Part shown: in pieces, positions 24,770 to 37,400 of the stretch | Layout: each line of letters begins with the position of its first letter | Numbering within the stretch: the first letter of the stretch is position 1 | Source: Symbiodinium natans | Taxonomy: Eukaryota > Sar > Dinophyceae > Suessiales > Symbiodiniaceae | Assembly: GCA_905221605.1 (NCBI GenBank) | Contig: CAJNDS010002765.1 | Span: 60,001-124,000 of the forward strand | Direction: 5' to 3' | DNA: 64,000 nt | Program-made: the position numbers and the translations under genes | Notes under the pieces: generated by a model | The model's input: only the letters and a program-made list of their open reading frames with translations | What the model was told of the DNA's origin: nothing | Database searches by the model: none

Positions 24770-27624
24770 GCCTTGCTGGAGAGCGGGGACGCAGATGATT
24801 TTGCTGAGGAGGAAGCAGTCCCAATCCAACCTCAGGAGTCGGCTGCGTTGTGCCGCTTGGTAGGACAAAGATGATCCAAACAGCAATCCGCTGCACGCAT
24901 GCCAGCGTGAAGAAGGTGCGCTCCCCAGTCCAAAGTTTAGCATCAGCATACGGAGGATCTCAGTGTGTTAGTGTAAGGGTGCTCAGACGGTTAGATACCA
25001 AGATATTGGGTTTTTGCCTGCGAATTACTGTTCGAATGCAGTCAACAATGAAGAAACTGAAGAGCGGCAAACAGCATTTTCGGGAAGCAGACAACATGCA
25101 GATTTGGATCTGGCACGTGACGACGATTAGGGAGCTGGAAGCGTACAGGCAGTCGCAGCACTTGAGTCAGTGCACAAAATACCCCCCCCCCTCTCTGGCC
25201 GCGCGAGCCCTGCCGACACCGCACTCTGCCCTGAAGCTTTCAACCTGCATTTGTTCTTGGTTGGCACATGTACAACATAGTAAACAACAGTGTACAACAG
25301 TTACAACAAAGATTGGATCTTTGGGCTCCGTGGGCTCTTTGGGCTTTTTGGGCTCGACAGATGCATAGGTGATGGGAGCAAAGGGGAGTCCTGAGAGCTT
25401 CACTTCGCGAGGGCGGTCATCGACAGCTGGCAGCGCCGCAACAGATGCAGGCTGGCACCTGCATTGATTCGAGAATATTCGAGAGATCAATCTCACAACG
25501 GCCTTCCTGGGATTGTTTCAGGTCTTCGTCGGCGGAGCGGGGACGCTAGTCCAGAGCGTGAAGGACAAGACGACCAGGCCACTCTGTATGGATGGGACGC
25601 ACGAATCTAGGATGATTTGCCACAGCCACACTACTGTCACGCCTCTTGTAAACACGTCAGATTCTCTTCTTGATTGTGACGCAAGGTGCGTGATCACATG
25701 GAGTGGATGACCGATGTGAGCCCGAGACCGTCAAGCTGCAATTCCGCCGCTCTCCATCACTGCCCGAAATAGCTTTGTCACCAACGGGAACAGACCAAAC
25801 GTCACTGCAGAGCGCGTGTGATGTACGTGACGTTGTGTGTCTCGAGTGGCGGTAAGGACTGGATTCCTCCTTGGAGTGAGGGCTTCTCTGAACACGCGGC
25901 CGAACACGAAGACATGAAGGTTTCCGATGTTTCGGATTTTCGACTCTTCATGTAACGTTTCATGCCTGTTGATTCAGGCTAAAGTTGTTCAGCTTGCGGA
26001 GGTGGCTGAGTTTCCAGAAGTTGCACCAGCCAAGATCTCACATCCAGTGACGGTGTTCCTTGGAAGGATGTTATGGCTGTTATGGTCCTCCCCATCACAG
26101 CTTGTTATTGGCAAGCGTTGCCGGTGCCAGGTATGTCAGATCACTGAATGGCAAGCTGCTGCTAGAGCTTCCACAGACACGCTACGACCTCAGCTTTGCG
26201 ACAACTTTGCTCAAGCAGGATATCCTCATCCTTTGTTGGTGTTGGTCATCTGTGCTATGTTGATCCTTGAGCAGGTTATCGGCACCTCATGATTCTTCCT
26301 TTGAAGCACTTTGTCTGCGGGCTCCTTCATATATGTCCGAATACCTGCCACCTCATCTATGGACAAGACAAGCTTGGTCTGGATGAGAAGAGCCTTGGAG
26401 TTGCAAAAGTTGAGAAAAAGGAGTGAACAAGAGGTTGCAAGTTTAAGCAAGGTTTCCAAAGTAATGGGTTGCCAGCACAAGTTGTCTGCGCCTCAGAACG
26501 AGGCTTCAGAACAGGCTGGTGGCTGGTTCCGATGAGGTGGAACTGCTCCTGTACAAGCGCGGGCGTCCACCACGAACAGCCAGACAGGCCCAACATGATT
26601 TCCGCAACTGGAAGGTTGACATGGTTGTCTGTGATTGTCCAATGCAAATGTCGCTTTGAATGTTGCGGGGTAAGAGCGGCTGCTGTTGCATTCTGACAGT
26701 CCCCGTGCATAGAAGTTTTTGAGAAGTGCCTTGGCTCTTCCCACCCGACGCAAGTTATGGTCGTTGTCGTCTCACAAGTTCTCTGCGCCAAGGCGTAGAG
26801 GCGGACTCAACGAGATGAGATGTCGATCCTGAGCCGTTCCCTTGAGCCGCTTGAGCCGATCAGAGTTGCGAATGCCCCGACCCACAAGCCGAGAACTTTG
26901 ATAGAGCCCAGAGTGCGCCTAAAACCGACTCGAACTTGGACGTGCTCGTGATGCAGAGGTTAGAGGCGGAAAAGAGCGTCTGTGCGACGAAAAGCATGAC
27001 TTGATCAGCAAAGAAGCGTGGCCTCTCCAAGCTGCTTAGGAGTATTGCAACCATCCTTGTGCACTATTGTCCCCAGCAGGACATGGTGAAAAATCGGATG
27101 ACGGCGTGCTGCGTCCGACTTGACTCATATGCACGCGTCCCAGACTGCTGTACTCGAAGAAGCTGCGCATCTTGTTTGCGCTGTTTCGTGTTGATGTTTA
27201 CAGGTTGGCGTGCTAGAAGATCCACAAACCGGGGAAGAGCTGGAGGAAGAGGCATAAGAAGCACTCCTCTTTTCCAATGTCGCGGGCACCGAGAAGCACA
27301 CATCAGGGAATGGGAAGAAAGTGGTTTCCCCTGCTGCCATTTGTTCAGACTTTCTTTGTGCAGGTTGGGCGTCATTGCGTGCTTGTTGTCGGTGGCGACC
27401 TCTTGGGACCCCTTGCACAAAGCTTGCTGAGAGTCAAAGATGGTTTAACTTCATGCTTCATGTTTGAGGTGCTTTGTCCTCTGCCCGACACATGCCCGAG
27501 TAATGTCAACCCGGCTGAACATCAGTGTCTGCGAGGTTTGGTGGAATTTCATGCTCTAGTGAACTCTAGTGTCTGCAAAACGGTTTTGAAGGCTTTGAGG
27601 AGCATTTTCCTCGCTGATGTGTAA
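24770..27624 (+). CDS. cluster of exon-like segments, unrecognised gene(s)
   Basis: Segments with coding character and plausible borders: 24770-24859 (AG acceptor and GT donor; ALLESGDADDFAEEEAVPIQ), about 25522-25598 (SGDASPEREGQDDQATLYGW), about 25686-25740 (VRDHMEWMTDVSPRPSS), about 25978-26061 (LAEVAEFPEVAPAKISHPVT), about 26131-26218 (LNGKLLLELPQTRYDLSF), 26515-26687 (DEVELLLYKRGRPPRTARQ), 27204-27254 (VGVLEDPQTGEELEEEA) and 27364-27624 (VGRHCVLVVGGDLLGPLAQS). Most follow a CAG or AAG acceptor. They are in the same direction and 0.1-0.9 kb apart, so they could be one gene or two. I recognise no domain. Borders are approximate and the phases were not all reconciled. Confidence 0.35.
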
Positions 27625-28170
27625 ATGTCCGAATGAGTGTCCACATCATTGCGGCGCACCCCGGGCTTTTTCGTCTCGACCGTGTAGGGGTGTGAGTACG
27701 GCTTGCCCAAGCTTCATGCCACGTAGGTTTGCGCAGGTTTGCTTTGGAGAGGGTATGTTTCGCACACGCAAAAGGTTTGCGTAGGTCTTGCTGCTGCGGG
27801 GTGTGCCGCGCAAGCTATATAACATTATATAACCGTCCGTGCAGCTTGCCCAAGTAAGCCCATGCATAGGTTTGTGTGTGCGAGAACCCCGAGTTCCCAA
27901 AGTCTATTTCCTACTTACTGGTTGTTGTTCCAGGGGTGAACTCCAGATGTAGTTGTTCGTCAGCGTTCCGCGAAAGTGCAAGCGATAGGTACTTCGTGTC
28001 AATTCCCAACTACAGTGGCCTCCGAAATTTGCTGAATCCAGAAATCACGAAAGCTAGCTCTGTGGAGCTGGCGGGAGTTGTCGTTTACCCATGCACTGGT
28101 ATTCACCTTGTTAAGAAGCTTCCAGGGAAAAAAAGGGTTCCACACCTTAACAGGTCCGAAACCCAAGACT
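27625..28170. other. no secure gene
   Basis: One frame, 27876-28301 (+), includes the protein-like stretch YFVSIPNYSGLRNLLNPEIT, but it runs into poly-C sequence and has no recognisable domain. Nothing else is visible. Confidence 0.25.
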
Positions 28171-28175
28171 TAAGG

Positions 28176-28395
28176 TGGGGGTTGGGGGGGGGGGCCCCCC
28201 CCCCCCCCCCTCACCTCACCATGAAGCATTTTCGAAGGATAAGGTGCCGGCGCCCCCCCCCCCCCCCCTCCTTTAAGGTGGTTGCGTGTGGGATAAGGTA
28301 GGGGGGGGGGCCCCCCCCCTACCACCTTCAGGTCCCCCCCCCCCACAAGGTCCCCCCCCACCCCACCCCAAGGTCCTCCCCCGCCCCCCACAGTC
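28176..28395. repeat. poly-G / poly-C runs with AAGGT spacers
   Basis: At about 28179-28210 a G run passes directly into a longer C run, and this G-into-C pattern returns at about 28300-28318. Between and after them are C runs separated by short spacers such as AAGGT, CACCTTCAGGT and ACAAGGT. The arrangement can form strong hairpins or quadruplexes. Open frames through it are artefacts. Homopolymers this long are also prone to sequencing error. Confidence 0.9.
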
Positions 28396-29816
28396 ACCAT
28401 GCTCTGAAGGTCTGTGGTACTTTGCAGAGGTCGTACTGAACAGAGCGTCCCTGTACCTAAACTTCGTTTGCGACACGGGGTTCCAGCGGGGGAAGCAAGG
28501 GGGCTGAAGGAGTTTAAGGCTGCATGCCACCCCCCTACGGTGACTAGCTTTCGTAGCCCCTTCTCAAGTAGCTTGTGTTTCTGTCCGGAAACCCAGAGAT
28601 AAGAAAAGCGTTGTCTTTGGTATTGGTCTGGGTAATTAGGCCGTGCATCCTTTTTGTTCTTCGGGTCTTCACAAAAGCTTAACTCCAGATTTAATTGCTT
28701 TCGGTGCTGCCCTTTCGGTTCCAAAGTAGCTCCAAAGTTGCGCAACATGTTCGACGAACGCCCCTGAAACTTCCCGAGAAGCAAGGGGATGAAAACCCAA
28801 AGTGCATCAGAGCCGGCAACACTTAAATCAAGACTGTAGGGCCGGAGCCAGCGATATGCAGTCAGCAACCCCTGGGCCCAGCGAAAACAATCAACTTTTG
28901 ATTCAATTGTCGGCCGAGGGCTTGCAGCAGAGCTGGTCGCTTCCTCCCCAAACCCTCAAAAAAGCAATTGTCAAGCTTTGAGGAGGAGTATAAGCAACCC
29001 CAGGACTACCAAACATTGACTCCAGATTCTCTTGTCTCCCTAAACCTTTAGGAAACAACTGCATCAAGACTTAAAACCAATCAATTCTGGGAGTTAAAAA
29101 CCCCAGAACTACCAGTGCTTGAAGCTCTTGTTCACATTGTTTTCAATAATATTGGCTTACTAATCAACGAATGAGTAAGCGATCGAAAAAGATGCATGAA
29201 CATCAAACATCAACCAGGAAACGCATCCCAAGTCCAACAGAGACAGTTTTCTCGGTGGCGTCTAAACTGGCCGAATCGACGTTAAGCCATGCACCCGAAC
29301 AAAACCAAACCGCTTCAAGCTCTTCTTGCAGACCTTTTCTTAGTTTTGATTTTTGCCAATGTTGCCTGGAGTCAGCACAATGCAGGGCTTCATGCGACAT
29401 GCATGCTTACTGGTCATTCAATGGTTTTCAATGTCGTCCATACCGTGGCTTAGCTTGGGGTAGTCGAAGCAGACCAACGGTCATAGAGGAAAGCTGGAAA
29501 CCAAGGTTGCTTCGGTGCACCTTTTCTTGTGAATGCTGTGATCTCTGGGGATTCTGCAACCAGAATTGAGTTCGATAGGTCATGAAGCCATGACCTACAA
29601 GCTGTGTCTTCTTGTACGGTGAAGATGTCCACAGTTTTTTCTTTCTCAAGTTTCACAGGAAGCCTCAAAACAGTTCACATCCTGCTGCTAGTGGTCACCT
29701 GTAAGTTTATGGCTATGGTGCACGCTTGTTCTTCACATGCAGAGAACTCACGACGCCCAAGCCATGAACTTGCAGAACCAGGTCATGATTGCAAGTCCGT
29801 AAGAATTAAACAAGAA

Positions 29817-29862
29817 TGCGTGCGTGCGTGCGTGCGTGCGTGCGTGGGTGTGCGTGTGTGTG
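29817..29862. repeat. GCGT microsatellite
   Basis: About six GCGT units followed by GGGTGTGCGTGTGTGTG. Confidence 0.9.
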
Positions 29863-30746
29863 TCTATACAGATTCACACATAAACACGAACATCTAGCAA
29901 TCGCTCAGCACCAAGACTCAGCAAACGAAGCTGACAAAACAAGCTCGACCTTTTGGACACAATACTCAAGCTACTCAATATATTGACTGACAGACGCACA
30001 CACACAAAACACGGGTTCCTGATGAGGACCCAACTACGTCATCTTTGACCCCTGGGGCCTGCATGGCGGCGAGGCTAACCTTCAGACTTGCCCAATTCAT
30101 ATAACGTGTGCTTTGCTCCCATTCCGCCACGGTGGCAACACCACGTAGCAGGTGTCTTTGTGGCAGTCGGACTCCATGAAGGCAGCTTCGCCCTCGGCTT
30201 GGGTCGGAAGCTTGGCTTGATGCGGATGATTCGGACGAGTCTTTGTTGCTTGACAAACGAAGACCGAAAGCAACGAAACTCTCAGAGACTCCGAGGTGCA
30301 GCTCTCGCCTCCGGAAGCGCGGTGAAGATGAGAAAAAGTGTCTCTAAGCTTGTCAAAGCTCGTTTCAACTTGCGTAAGTTATCGTTCTGCTCTCTCAGAG
30401 ACAGAGAAAGAGTGTCATCCTTCCATGCCCCAACGAAAGCAAAAAAGAAAGATAAGAACTGTGAGGACTTGGAGCTTAGGGTTGGCCTGAAAGTTATCCA
30501 GGACACCATGAACGGCTGCTCACCTTGAGCTGCTTCGGGTCTAGGGAGGTTTCGGATTCAAGCTTTAGGGTTTAAGGTGCAGGATAGAATTTTGCTCTCC
30601 TTTGCTTGCATACCGTGCAGATTTTATTGAGAGGCCGTCGGGTGAGGACGGCTTTTCCCTGTTACACCTTTCCAAGGGCGCCGGCCAAGCCACTGCATGT
30701 CAAAGTTGGTTTAGGGTGTTAGAGTTTCGGTAGGCTGCTCAGACAG

Positions 30747-30777
30747 CGAGAGAGAGAGAGAGAGATAGAGAGAGAGT
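30747..30777. repeat. GA microsatellite
   Basis: About fifteen GA units with one internal GATA interruption. Confidence 0.9.
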
Positions 30778-31709
30778 CTCCAGCTTTTCCGGGGGGAATG
30801 ATGGGGTTCGATTTCGGGATAAGCTCACCAGATGGCTCCAGCCGCCACAAAGTCGCAAGCTCTGTGACGACCCGGACCCAAAAAACAACATGGACCCGAA
30901 CCCCACGCACATGAAGCTGCAACTTTTCACGAAAAAAGGGGGGGCTGGTCCGGACTGGTGGGATCGTTGAGGTGAAGCGCGTGGGCGATCTCCAACCCAC
31001 GCCACGATTGGTTGTCGTGGTGGAAAACGATGCGACTTGGCCCGGTGCCGCATCATGATCAGCGAGGGGTTGCCTAGGCTTGGCGGTGGATCGTGCAGAA
31101 AAACGGACCGTGTTGGGGCCCCCTTTGAATGATCATTTCGCAAGATGGGCCGTTGTGGCTGGGTTCCCCTCGGGGGGATCCTAAAACACGCAGCAACACA
31201 CAGCGAGTGGTGTGGTGCTTTTTGTTGACATGAATAAGGGATGTTATGGGACAGCCCCCGCAGCTGATTCGCTCAACAAGTATCCAGCGGCCAGAGAAGC
31301 ATTGCTTGACTGAAGATCGATCTTCAATTCACCACTAGGCGAATCGGATGGTAGCTTGTGACTGCAACCCCTCTTCGTGCGACCATTGTTAGTTGAAACT
31401 GTACGAGCCTGGGTGCACGAGACCGAGAGGCTATTAGTCAGACCGAAAATGATACGACACTCACGGATACCCGTTATGACGACCCGGCCCTTAGAAGCTG
31501 CGCAGTTCATGCTCGGTAACACAGGCAGAGCAAGCAATTTCGCATAGGCACGGTACAAAGAAGAGACATACTGGCAACTCCCCCAACCAACACAAACAGA
31601 CAAGAACCGTCACCTTGCTCCGAGATGGTTGCGGATTGAGGAGGTCATTGTCCGTCGGTTCGAGAGCTGTCCGCCTTGCTTGTACTACGACACGCGATAA
31701 AAGTAAGAG

Positions 31710-31885
31710 AGTGTGTGTGTGTGTGTGCGTATGTGTGCATGTGTGCATGTGTGTATGTGTGCATGTGTGCATGTGTGTATGTGTGTGTATGTGTGTATGT
31801 GCGTATGTGTGTATGTGTGTATGTGTGTATGTGTGTATGTGTGTATGTGTGCATGTGTGTATGTGTGTGGGTGTGTGTGTGTGTT
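31710..31885. repeat. TG microsatellite with TATG and CATG variants
   Basis: An imperfect TG tract in which units of the form GTGTGTAT, GTGTGCAT and GTGTGCGT alternate over about 175 bases. Open frames on both strands (poly Cys-Val and poly Thr-His) are repeat products. Confidence 0.95.
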
Positions 31886-32011
31886 GCTCGCCACCATGGG
31901 CAAATATCGTTTTCGGAAGCATTGGGCATCCGAGCATAACTTGACGGCATGGCCACAGAGTAGATGTTTTTGCACATGCATGGCATGTTGTTCTTTTCAA
32001 TCGCGGTATGT

Positions 32012-34087
32012 CAGGTGCGCTGCTCGGCGCCCTTTCGGTTTCATGGAGGGCGCGGAGGGTGCTGAGGAGGGAGATGCCGAGGTGGAGGCTCTCCACAAGG
32101 GTCTAGTATGGCAAAGCCGCTTTTGACCTCAGGCCGGTAGACCTTGTTGGACCAATGCCGTTGGCGCAGGATGAGTCTCTGGCTAGTCAGCTGTCCCGTG
32201 CCATGGGTGTGGGCAAGGCCGGCAAGGCCCGGAGGCCAGGCTGTTGTTGTGGACCCATGTGGAAGTTGCCAGGCTGACCAGGCGGATCCATCCGACCTGA
32301 ACGGCTCAAAGCAAGACGAGGCCAGAAAGTAAGAGTGTACCGGACCCAAGTGACCAAAGTGAGCCGCTTGATTTGTGAGTGGAAAGAAGGTCACAGTCTA
32401 GAACGCAGCCTTTGGCTCGAACTGCCCGGCATCTTCAAAATACTTTCAGCATCCAACGAAGCCATGGGCTGTGCCGCAGGACTTCCTGTCGAGCCGCTTG
32501 ATGCCAATGGGCAGCTTAGACCACTTGGACCAGAAGGCCACACTTTTGGACCAATGTGCAGGAAGGCTGGGAAGGTTCGGAAGACTCTGAAGTGCGAGTC
32601 ATCTTGGGACTCCGCAACTTGGAACCGAGACGTCCCTAAGGGAGTGCCCATCAAGCCAAATCGAATTCTGCACGAGAGACACCTCAAGATCATGAACCGG
32701 TTCCGGAAGGAGGTTGAAGTTGCGCCAGAAACCTTCAGTGACATCATCTCTGCTAGGCGACAAACGAGTGCTGACAGCTAGGCGTGGGATGGCATGGTCA
32801 CCTTGTGCAGATTGATGAGGGAGGAGAACGTTGGGGCGCCTGTCATTCTCCTTAGCCGCTTGTATCTCACTGCCCACTGGCCGCGGGCCGCCGAACGGCA
32901 GGAGTTCTTGAAGTAGACTAGTTTATCTTTGATATTTTTCCCGTGCGCCTTGCTCATTTTGTTTCGTCCAGGCCTTGAGTGCACAGGGACATCTTCAGCT
33001 TTAGAAGCTCCTACCTCAATTGCCGGTTTGACAATTGGATACTGCTCTGGGCTGGCCAAGAGCTTTAATTCTTGAATAATTAGCATGCAGCTCGCGTAGT
33101 TGCCTCCTGCCGCAGGGGCAGCAAAATCCTTCGAGTGTTATTTTACAGATTTGAAGGATGGTGTGCGGACACTGACGATTACGTCTCTGTTCGCTTTTCA
33201 GCGGACACCGTGCCAGACGGCACAAGCACATTGTTTGACCAGCCCTGCCTACCGCGTTGGTGGACGCTTGGGGATGCAGACTTAAAAAATCCGCGTGGTT
33301 CTCGCAAAGATCAATGATGTTGAGATTTGCTAACACTGCAAGGCTTGGGCAGTTGCTGACGTAGGTTTTAAAAACTTTCAAAGTCTTGATCACGGGCCAT
33401 CTCGGAGGCAGAGCAAGCCGTGGTAGAGGAAGCTGCGGCAGGGGAAGCTGCAGCAGAGGAAGCTGCGGCGGCTCCTGAAACCAACGATGTGCAGGCCAGA
33501 TCCTGCTTTCAGCGCCCAGTGTGGCCCAGTGTGTACCACTCGAGAAGTGAAGTGAGGGGTCACTTGGATCCTTGAAGCCACCATGAGCCACCTGCGAGAA
33601 TCTGCTAAGCACCCACCCTAGAAGCGTTCAGGAGTATGGCTTTCCGCGTGTTTCACATGCATTCAGGGGTGTAACCGCAAAGTTGCCTTCCACTGTTAGC
33701 CGCGAGACTTTTATGTGCAGCTCGGGGAGGCATTGCCAGTAGCTGCACCAGACCCTCTGAAAGATGGAGCTGATGCAGGCGGAAGAGAGTTGAAGCCACT
33801 TGATGCCAACCAGGTTCACGTATTCAGCGGAGCAAAACTTTTGCAGGTCAAAAGGAGGTGCCTGCTACAGAGGTGCGAAGTTGTTGGAAAGACAAAGTTT
33901 TGTTCCTCGTGAATCCGAAGTACCGCAGCCGATTTCACATGGTTTCGTTGAAGGACGAAGTGGACGACATTGTTCCGTTCATTTGCTACGATGAGGAGAA
34001 GGGCAGCTTCTCCAAGGCCGGGAGTGTACAACCAGAACAAGTCTCAGCACGAGGAAGTTCAGTGCCTCGAAACGAGCCAGGATGACA
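32012..34087 (+). CDS. cluster of exon-like segments, unrecognised gene
   Basis: Likely coding segments: 32012-32101 (MEGAEGAEEGDAEVEALHK), about 32134-32220 (LVGPMPLAQDESLASQLSRA), 32335-32781 (a 148-codon frame with SWDSATWNRDVPKGVPIKP and a stop at 32779), about 32809-32916 (REENVGAPVILLSRLYLTAH), about 33134-33285 (CADTDDYVSVRFSADTVPD), about 33411-33500 (an Ala/Glu repeat, VVEEAAAGEAAAEEAAAAPE), and about 33720-34085 in two frames (ELKPLDANQVHVFSGAKLLQ and FHMVSLKDEVDDIVPFICYD). CAG or AAG acceptors precede most of them. The phrase PLDAN occurs in two segments, hinting at an internal duplication. I do not recognise a family and phases are not fully reconciled. Confidence 0.35.
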
Positions 34088-34472
34088 GATGGATTCTGCC
34101 AAAGCGAAATCAGTTTCCACTGATCTTCTGTGCACTTCGCGTCCGCAACTCACGACTCACGAATCTACGAGTGCAGCCAGTGCCAGTTCAGGTTGATGCT
34201 GCTTTTTTCCAGGTGCGCATTCGGCTGGAGCCCTTTGAGCCTTCCAACACGTCTACGCGCTGTCCTGAGAATCGCTGCCCACGAGAGTCGGTTACTCCCC
34301 AGCTGCCAACTTGCCAGCGAGGAATCCGTGGAATCTGTCGGCCGAAGAGGCTGGGGACCAGAGTAAGGTGGTTTGTACTACGTGTTCGGAGCCTCACTTT
34401 TGGGCACCACCGTCACTTTGAGCCGGATGTGCCGTGACGTGACGTGCCGTGACGTGATGTGCCACGCAGGTG

Positions 34473-37400
34473 GAGGCTCTTCTGCGAAAAAGTCTTGGCC
34501 TAGAAGATCTCCTGGTCCGCTTTGATGCTGGCGCCTTGAGTCCAAAATTGTGAGAGCAGGGTGCTTTCGACAGATCTGCGCCAAGGACTGCCGTGATCGG
34601 ATCGATGCGGCCGGGGCCTTGGGCCTTGGGCTTTGGGCCTTGGGCCTTGGGCTTTGGGCCTTGGGCCTTGGGTGGCTTTTGTCTGCTTTTGTGAGCATTG
34701 ACTACCTTCTGGTCTGTGTCATTCTGTGTCCCTCAGCAGGCGATCAACGCGCGCGAGTTGGTTGCGGCCCTCAAGGCTGACTTGCCTGCAGGCACAGGGT
34801 ATTGTTGAGTATTGGTAGCTTTCCTGCCAACGCGGCGCTCGCCATGCTTATGACGAGATTCCCATCAACGGACTTACCACCCACGTGCATGCAAAACCAC
34901 CCTGAACCCTGACTAACAAACACTATCAAAAAACCTCTCCATTGACGTGGCAGTTTGTTATTCACGTCTTGTTGCCTGGCTTTGTGTGCAGCTTTCGTTC
35001 TGGGCCTTAATTCTGTGCTGCCAGGCCTAGGTGTCGGCGATGTGAAAGAGGCGCCAGCATGCGCCAGCTCTGTCTAGGACAAGTGGATACAAGTGAGGCA
35101 CGAGTGTTTTTTTGCTCCAATTTCTTGTGGTCTCACTGGTGGCAGGTGGCCGAGCACCAGATGTTGGCCACCTTTGTTCATGTCGCAGCCTTGGCGGTGG
35201 CTCTTGCGGCTCTTGCTCAGTGACGCATTGCGCAGCAGTGCCGCATGGAGCAGGTCTTGGAAACTTCAGATGACATGGATTCCGCAAGCCTCTGAATTCA
35301 GTTGGACTCACTGAACTTGGGAGGAGCACGGTGTCACGGGTGAGCACAAAAATGATCCTCGTTCCTTTTTTCGAAACTCAGGAAAGGATCAGCTCTTTGG
35401 CAGCTCGTCTCAAAGAGGCTGCTTCGGGGTGAAGGGGGATATGAATTTTGAGTCTTACTTGCGCTTCATTGGCCGGACAGAAACTAGTGATGCTCTCATC
35501 GACAGGGCGGGTCATGCGATTCCATTACCTTGGAGTTGCCTCAGTCGGGAACTAAGCAGTGCAAGAGCAGAGCACACTGTTGCAATCGCTGTGCAATCTG
35601 ATGGTCGGGCGGTGCGGCCGAGGATTTGGATCATTTCGGACCCAGATTTCAGGGCCAAGACTGCCAGCATTGGTCTCGAGCTTGGATTTGATTAAAGACT
35701 CGGAAGCGGCGTTTGCTGCTCACTGGTCCAAGTTGGAAGCAGGCTTGTATCCTGGCAGCTTCTGGATGGGCTTCCTCAAGTCCTGGGGAGCAGTCAGATT
35801 CTCGTGTTCAGTGATGTCAGGGAGCAGATGAGTCAGCAGGATGCACTAACACGAAGCATCATAGTGAGGTGAAGATCGCTGAAGTATTCTTCAGGACCAG
35901 TGTTAGGGCTTGCCCTAGACTGATCGCAGAAAGCACAGTGCTGCTATTCTTGGCAGGAAGGTCGATCCGGAAGCGCTGAAGCACAGGGAGCCGACGGTCA
36001 CCGTTGCTGTCTTCACCTAAAAGCAAGCTATACCTGCTTGCACCGAGCAACCCCGAGCACTCATCACTAACCGCACTTCTGGCTCAGGTCCAATTTCGAG
36101 AGCGTGAGGCCGGATGCCCAGCTTGTAGATGGCCATGCAGCGCATGTGTATGGAAAGATGTGGACTATTTGGAAATAATCTGTGTGTGTGTGTATGTTTG
36201 GCCAGAACTTGAAGACGTGCTTCACCTTCCTGTACGACCGCTACCTCGTCCATCCGAAGCAGGCGAATCCGTGGAGCGGAATGCAGATTTAAAGGGTTTG
36301 CAGAGCACACACAGGCAATGTCACAATTGCTACAGTTTGTCTGAATGCGGCAGAAAAATGCACTGCGGCAGCCGTGGTGCAAGCTGGTGGACTTTGAGGC
36401 TCCCCAGCAGAGCCAGTCAGCAGAGCGAGACTTGCAGAGCGAGGGCAGCGAAGGCACTCAAACATGTCATGTGCTCAGGAGTTCAAGGCCAAGACCTTGG
36501 GAAGGCCTGTGTGCGAGTCTCATTGGTTTTTGAGGCTCCGCTGGGTTGAGCTAAGTAGCTACAAGGTCAGCTACTTGTGTGGCTCTAAGGCCCAGCAGAC
36601 CAAAGGCTGCAGCACCAGCTGCGACGGCCTCAACTCTGCCTCAACTTCATGGACAGCAAAGATTTTCATCGTTTTTCTTGCTTCGTATTGCATCATGTCA
36701 TGCCGCATTGCACTTGTCCGCTCCGGGGTGTCAGGCCGGCAAGTTGAAGATCAATCAGCCGACAATGCAACAAGCACCTTGGCTCGTTCTCTTCAGTTTT
36801 TACGAAAATATTAAAGACTTCCCTGCCCGTCAGCGTGCTCCCGGTTGCACACCTTTGCGCAAATGGGGCGGGGGGGGGGGAATGAAGAGACATGATCAGC
36901 AGGCCGAAACTGTGTGACAGTGAATGTCGTGACATTTGGCACGCTGAAGCTCCGCAACGTTCTGTCCGCTAGCTTTGGTTGGCCCTGGCTCATCCTTGCG
37001 CTGTAGTGCGGCGATCGAGAATTTGCTCGGCTGAGGCTCCGCCAAAGCCCAAGGCCACTGCAAAAGCAGAGGCGGTTCGAGCAATGGCAAGAGCCGTGAA
37101 TTGTTGACAGCTCCACCAAGCCTCCGACAGGCAAAGGCGGCCAGTGCCGACGATTTCGATCGCCAGTTGACTCCAGCAGAGGCAAGGCGCCTACTCTCGT
37201 GAGGGATACGATCTCAACATCTTCCAATACTTGTACAAGGACTTTCTCCATGCCAGAAGATGCTCGATGATTGTCTTGAAATAATGTGTAGCGCAGCCGT
37301 TTACTCTGTTGAGTGGACAGTGTAAAGATAATGCAGGGCAAGTTCTTGCTTTTGATGCATGTTTTCACAAGCAAATCAAGCTCGAAGGATCACGACGGTA

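Larger units (their letters stand above)
28400..32010. other. unrecognised sequence with microsatellites
   Basis: Two open frames are somewhat protein-like: 29171-29569 (+), and 30088-30528 (+), whose second half is basic (KSVSKLVKARFNLRKLSFCS). Neither has a recognisable domain or clear splice borders. The remainder looks non-coding. Confidence 0.25.

Noticed and set aside
31491-32126. Long frames of Thr-His or Cys-Val repeats
   Set aside because: Translation of the TG microsatellite at 31710-31885.
33016-33612. Minus-strand frame of 198 codons with a leucine-rich-repeat look (NCPSLAVLANLNIIDLCEN)
   Set aside because: Only one repeat-like stretch is present, the flanking parts are low-complexity antisense of a plus-strand Ala/Glu exon, and no minus-strand splice pattern is visible.
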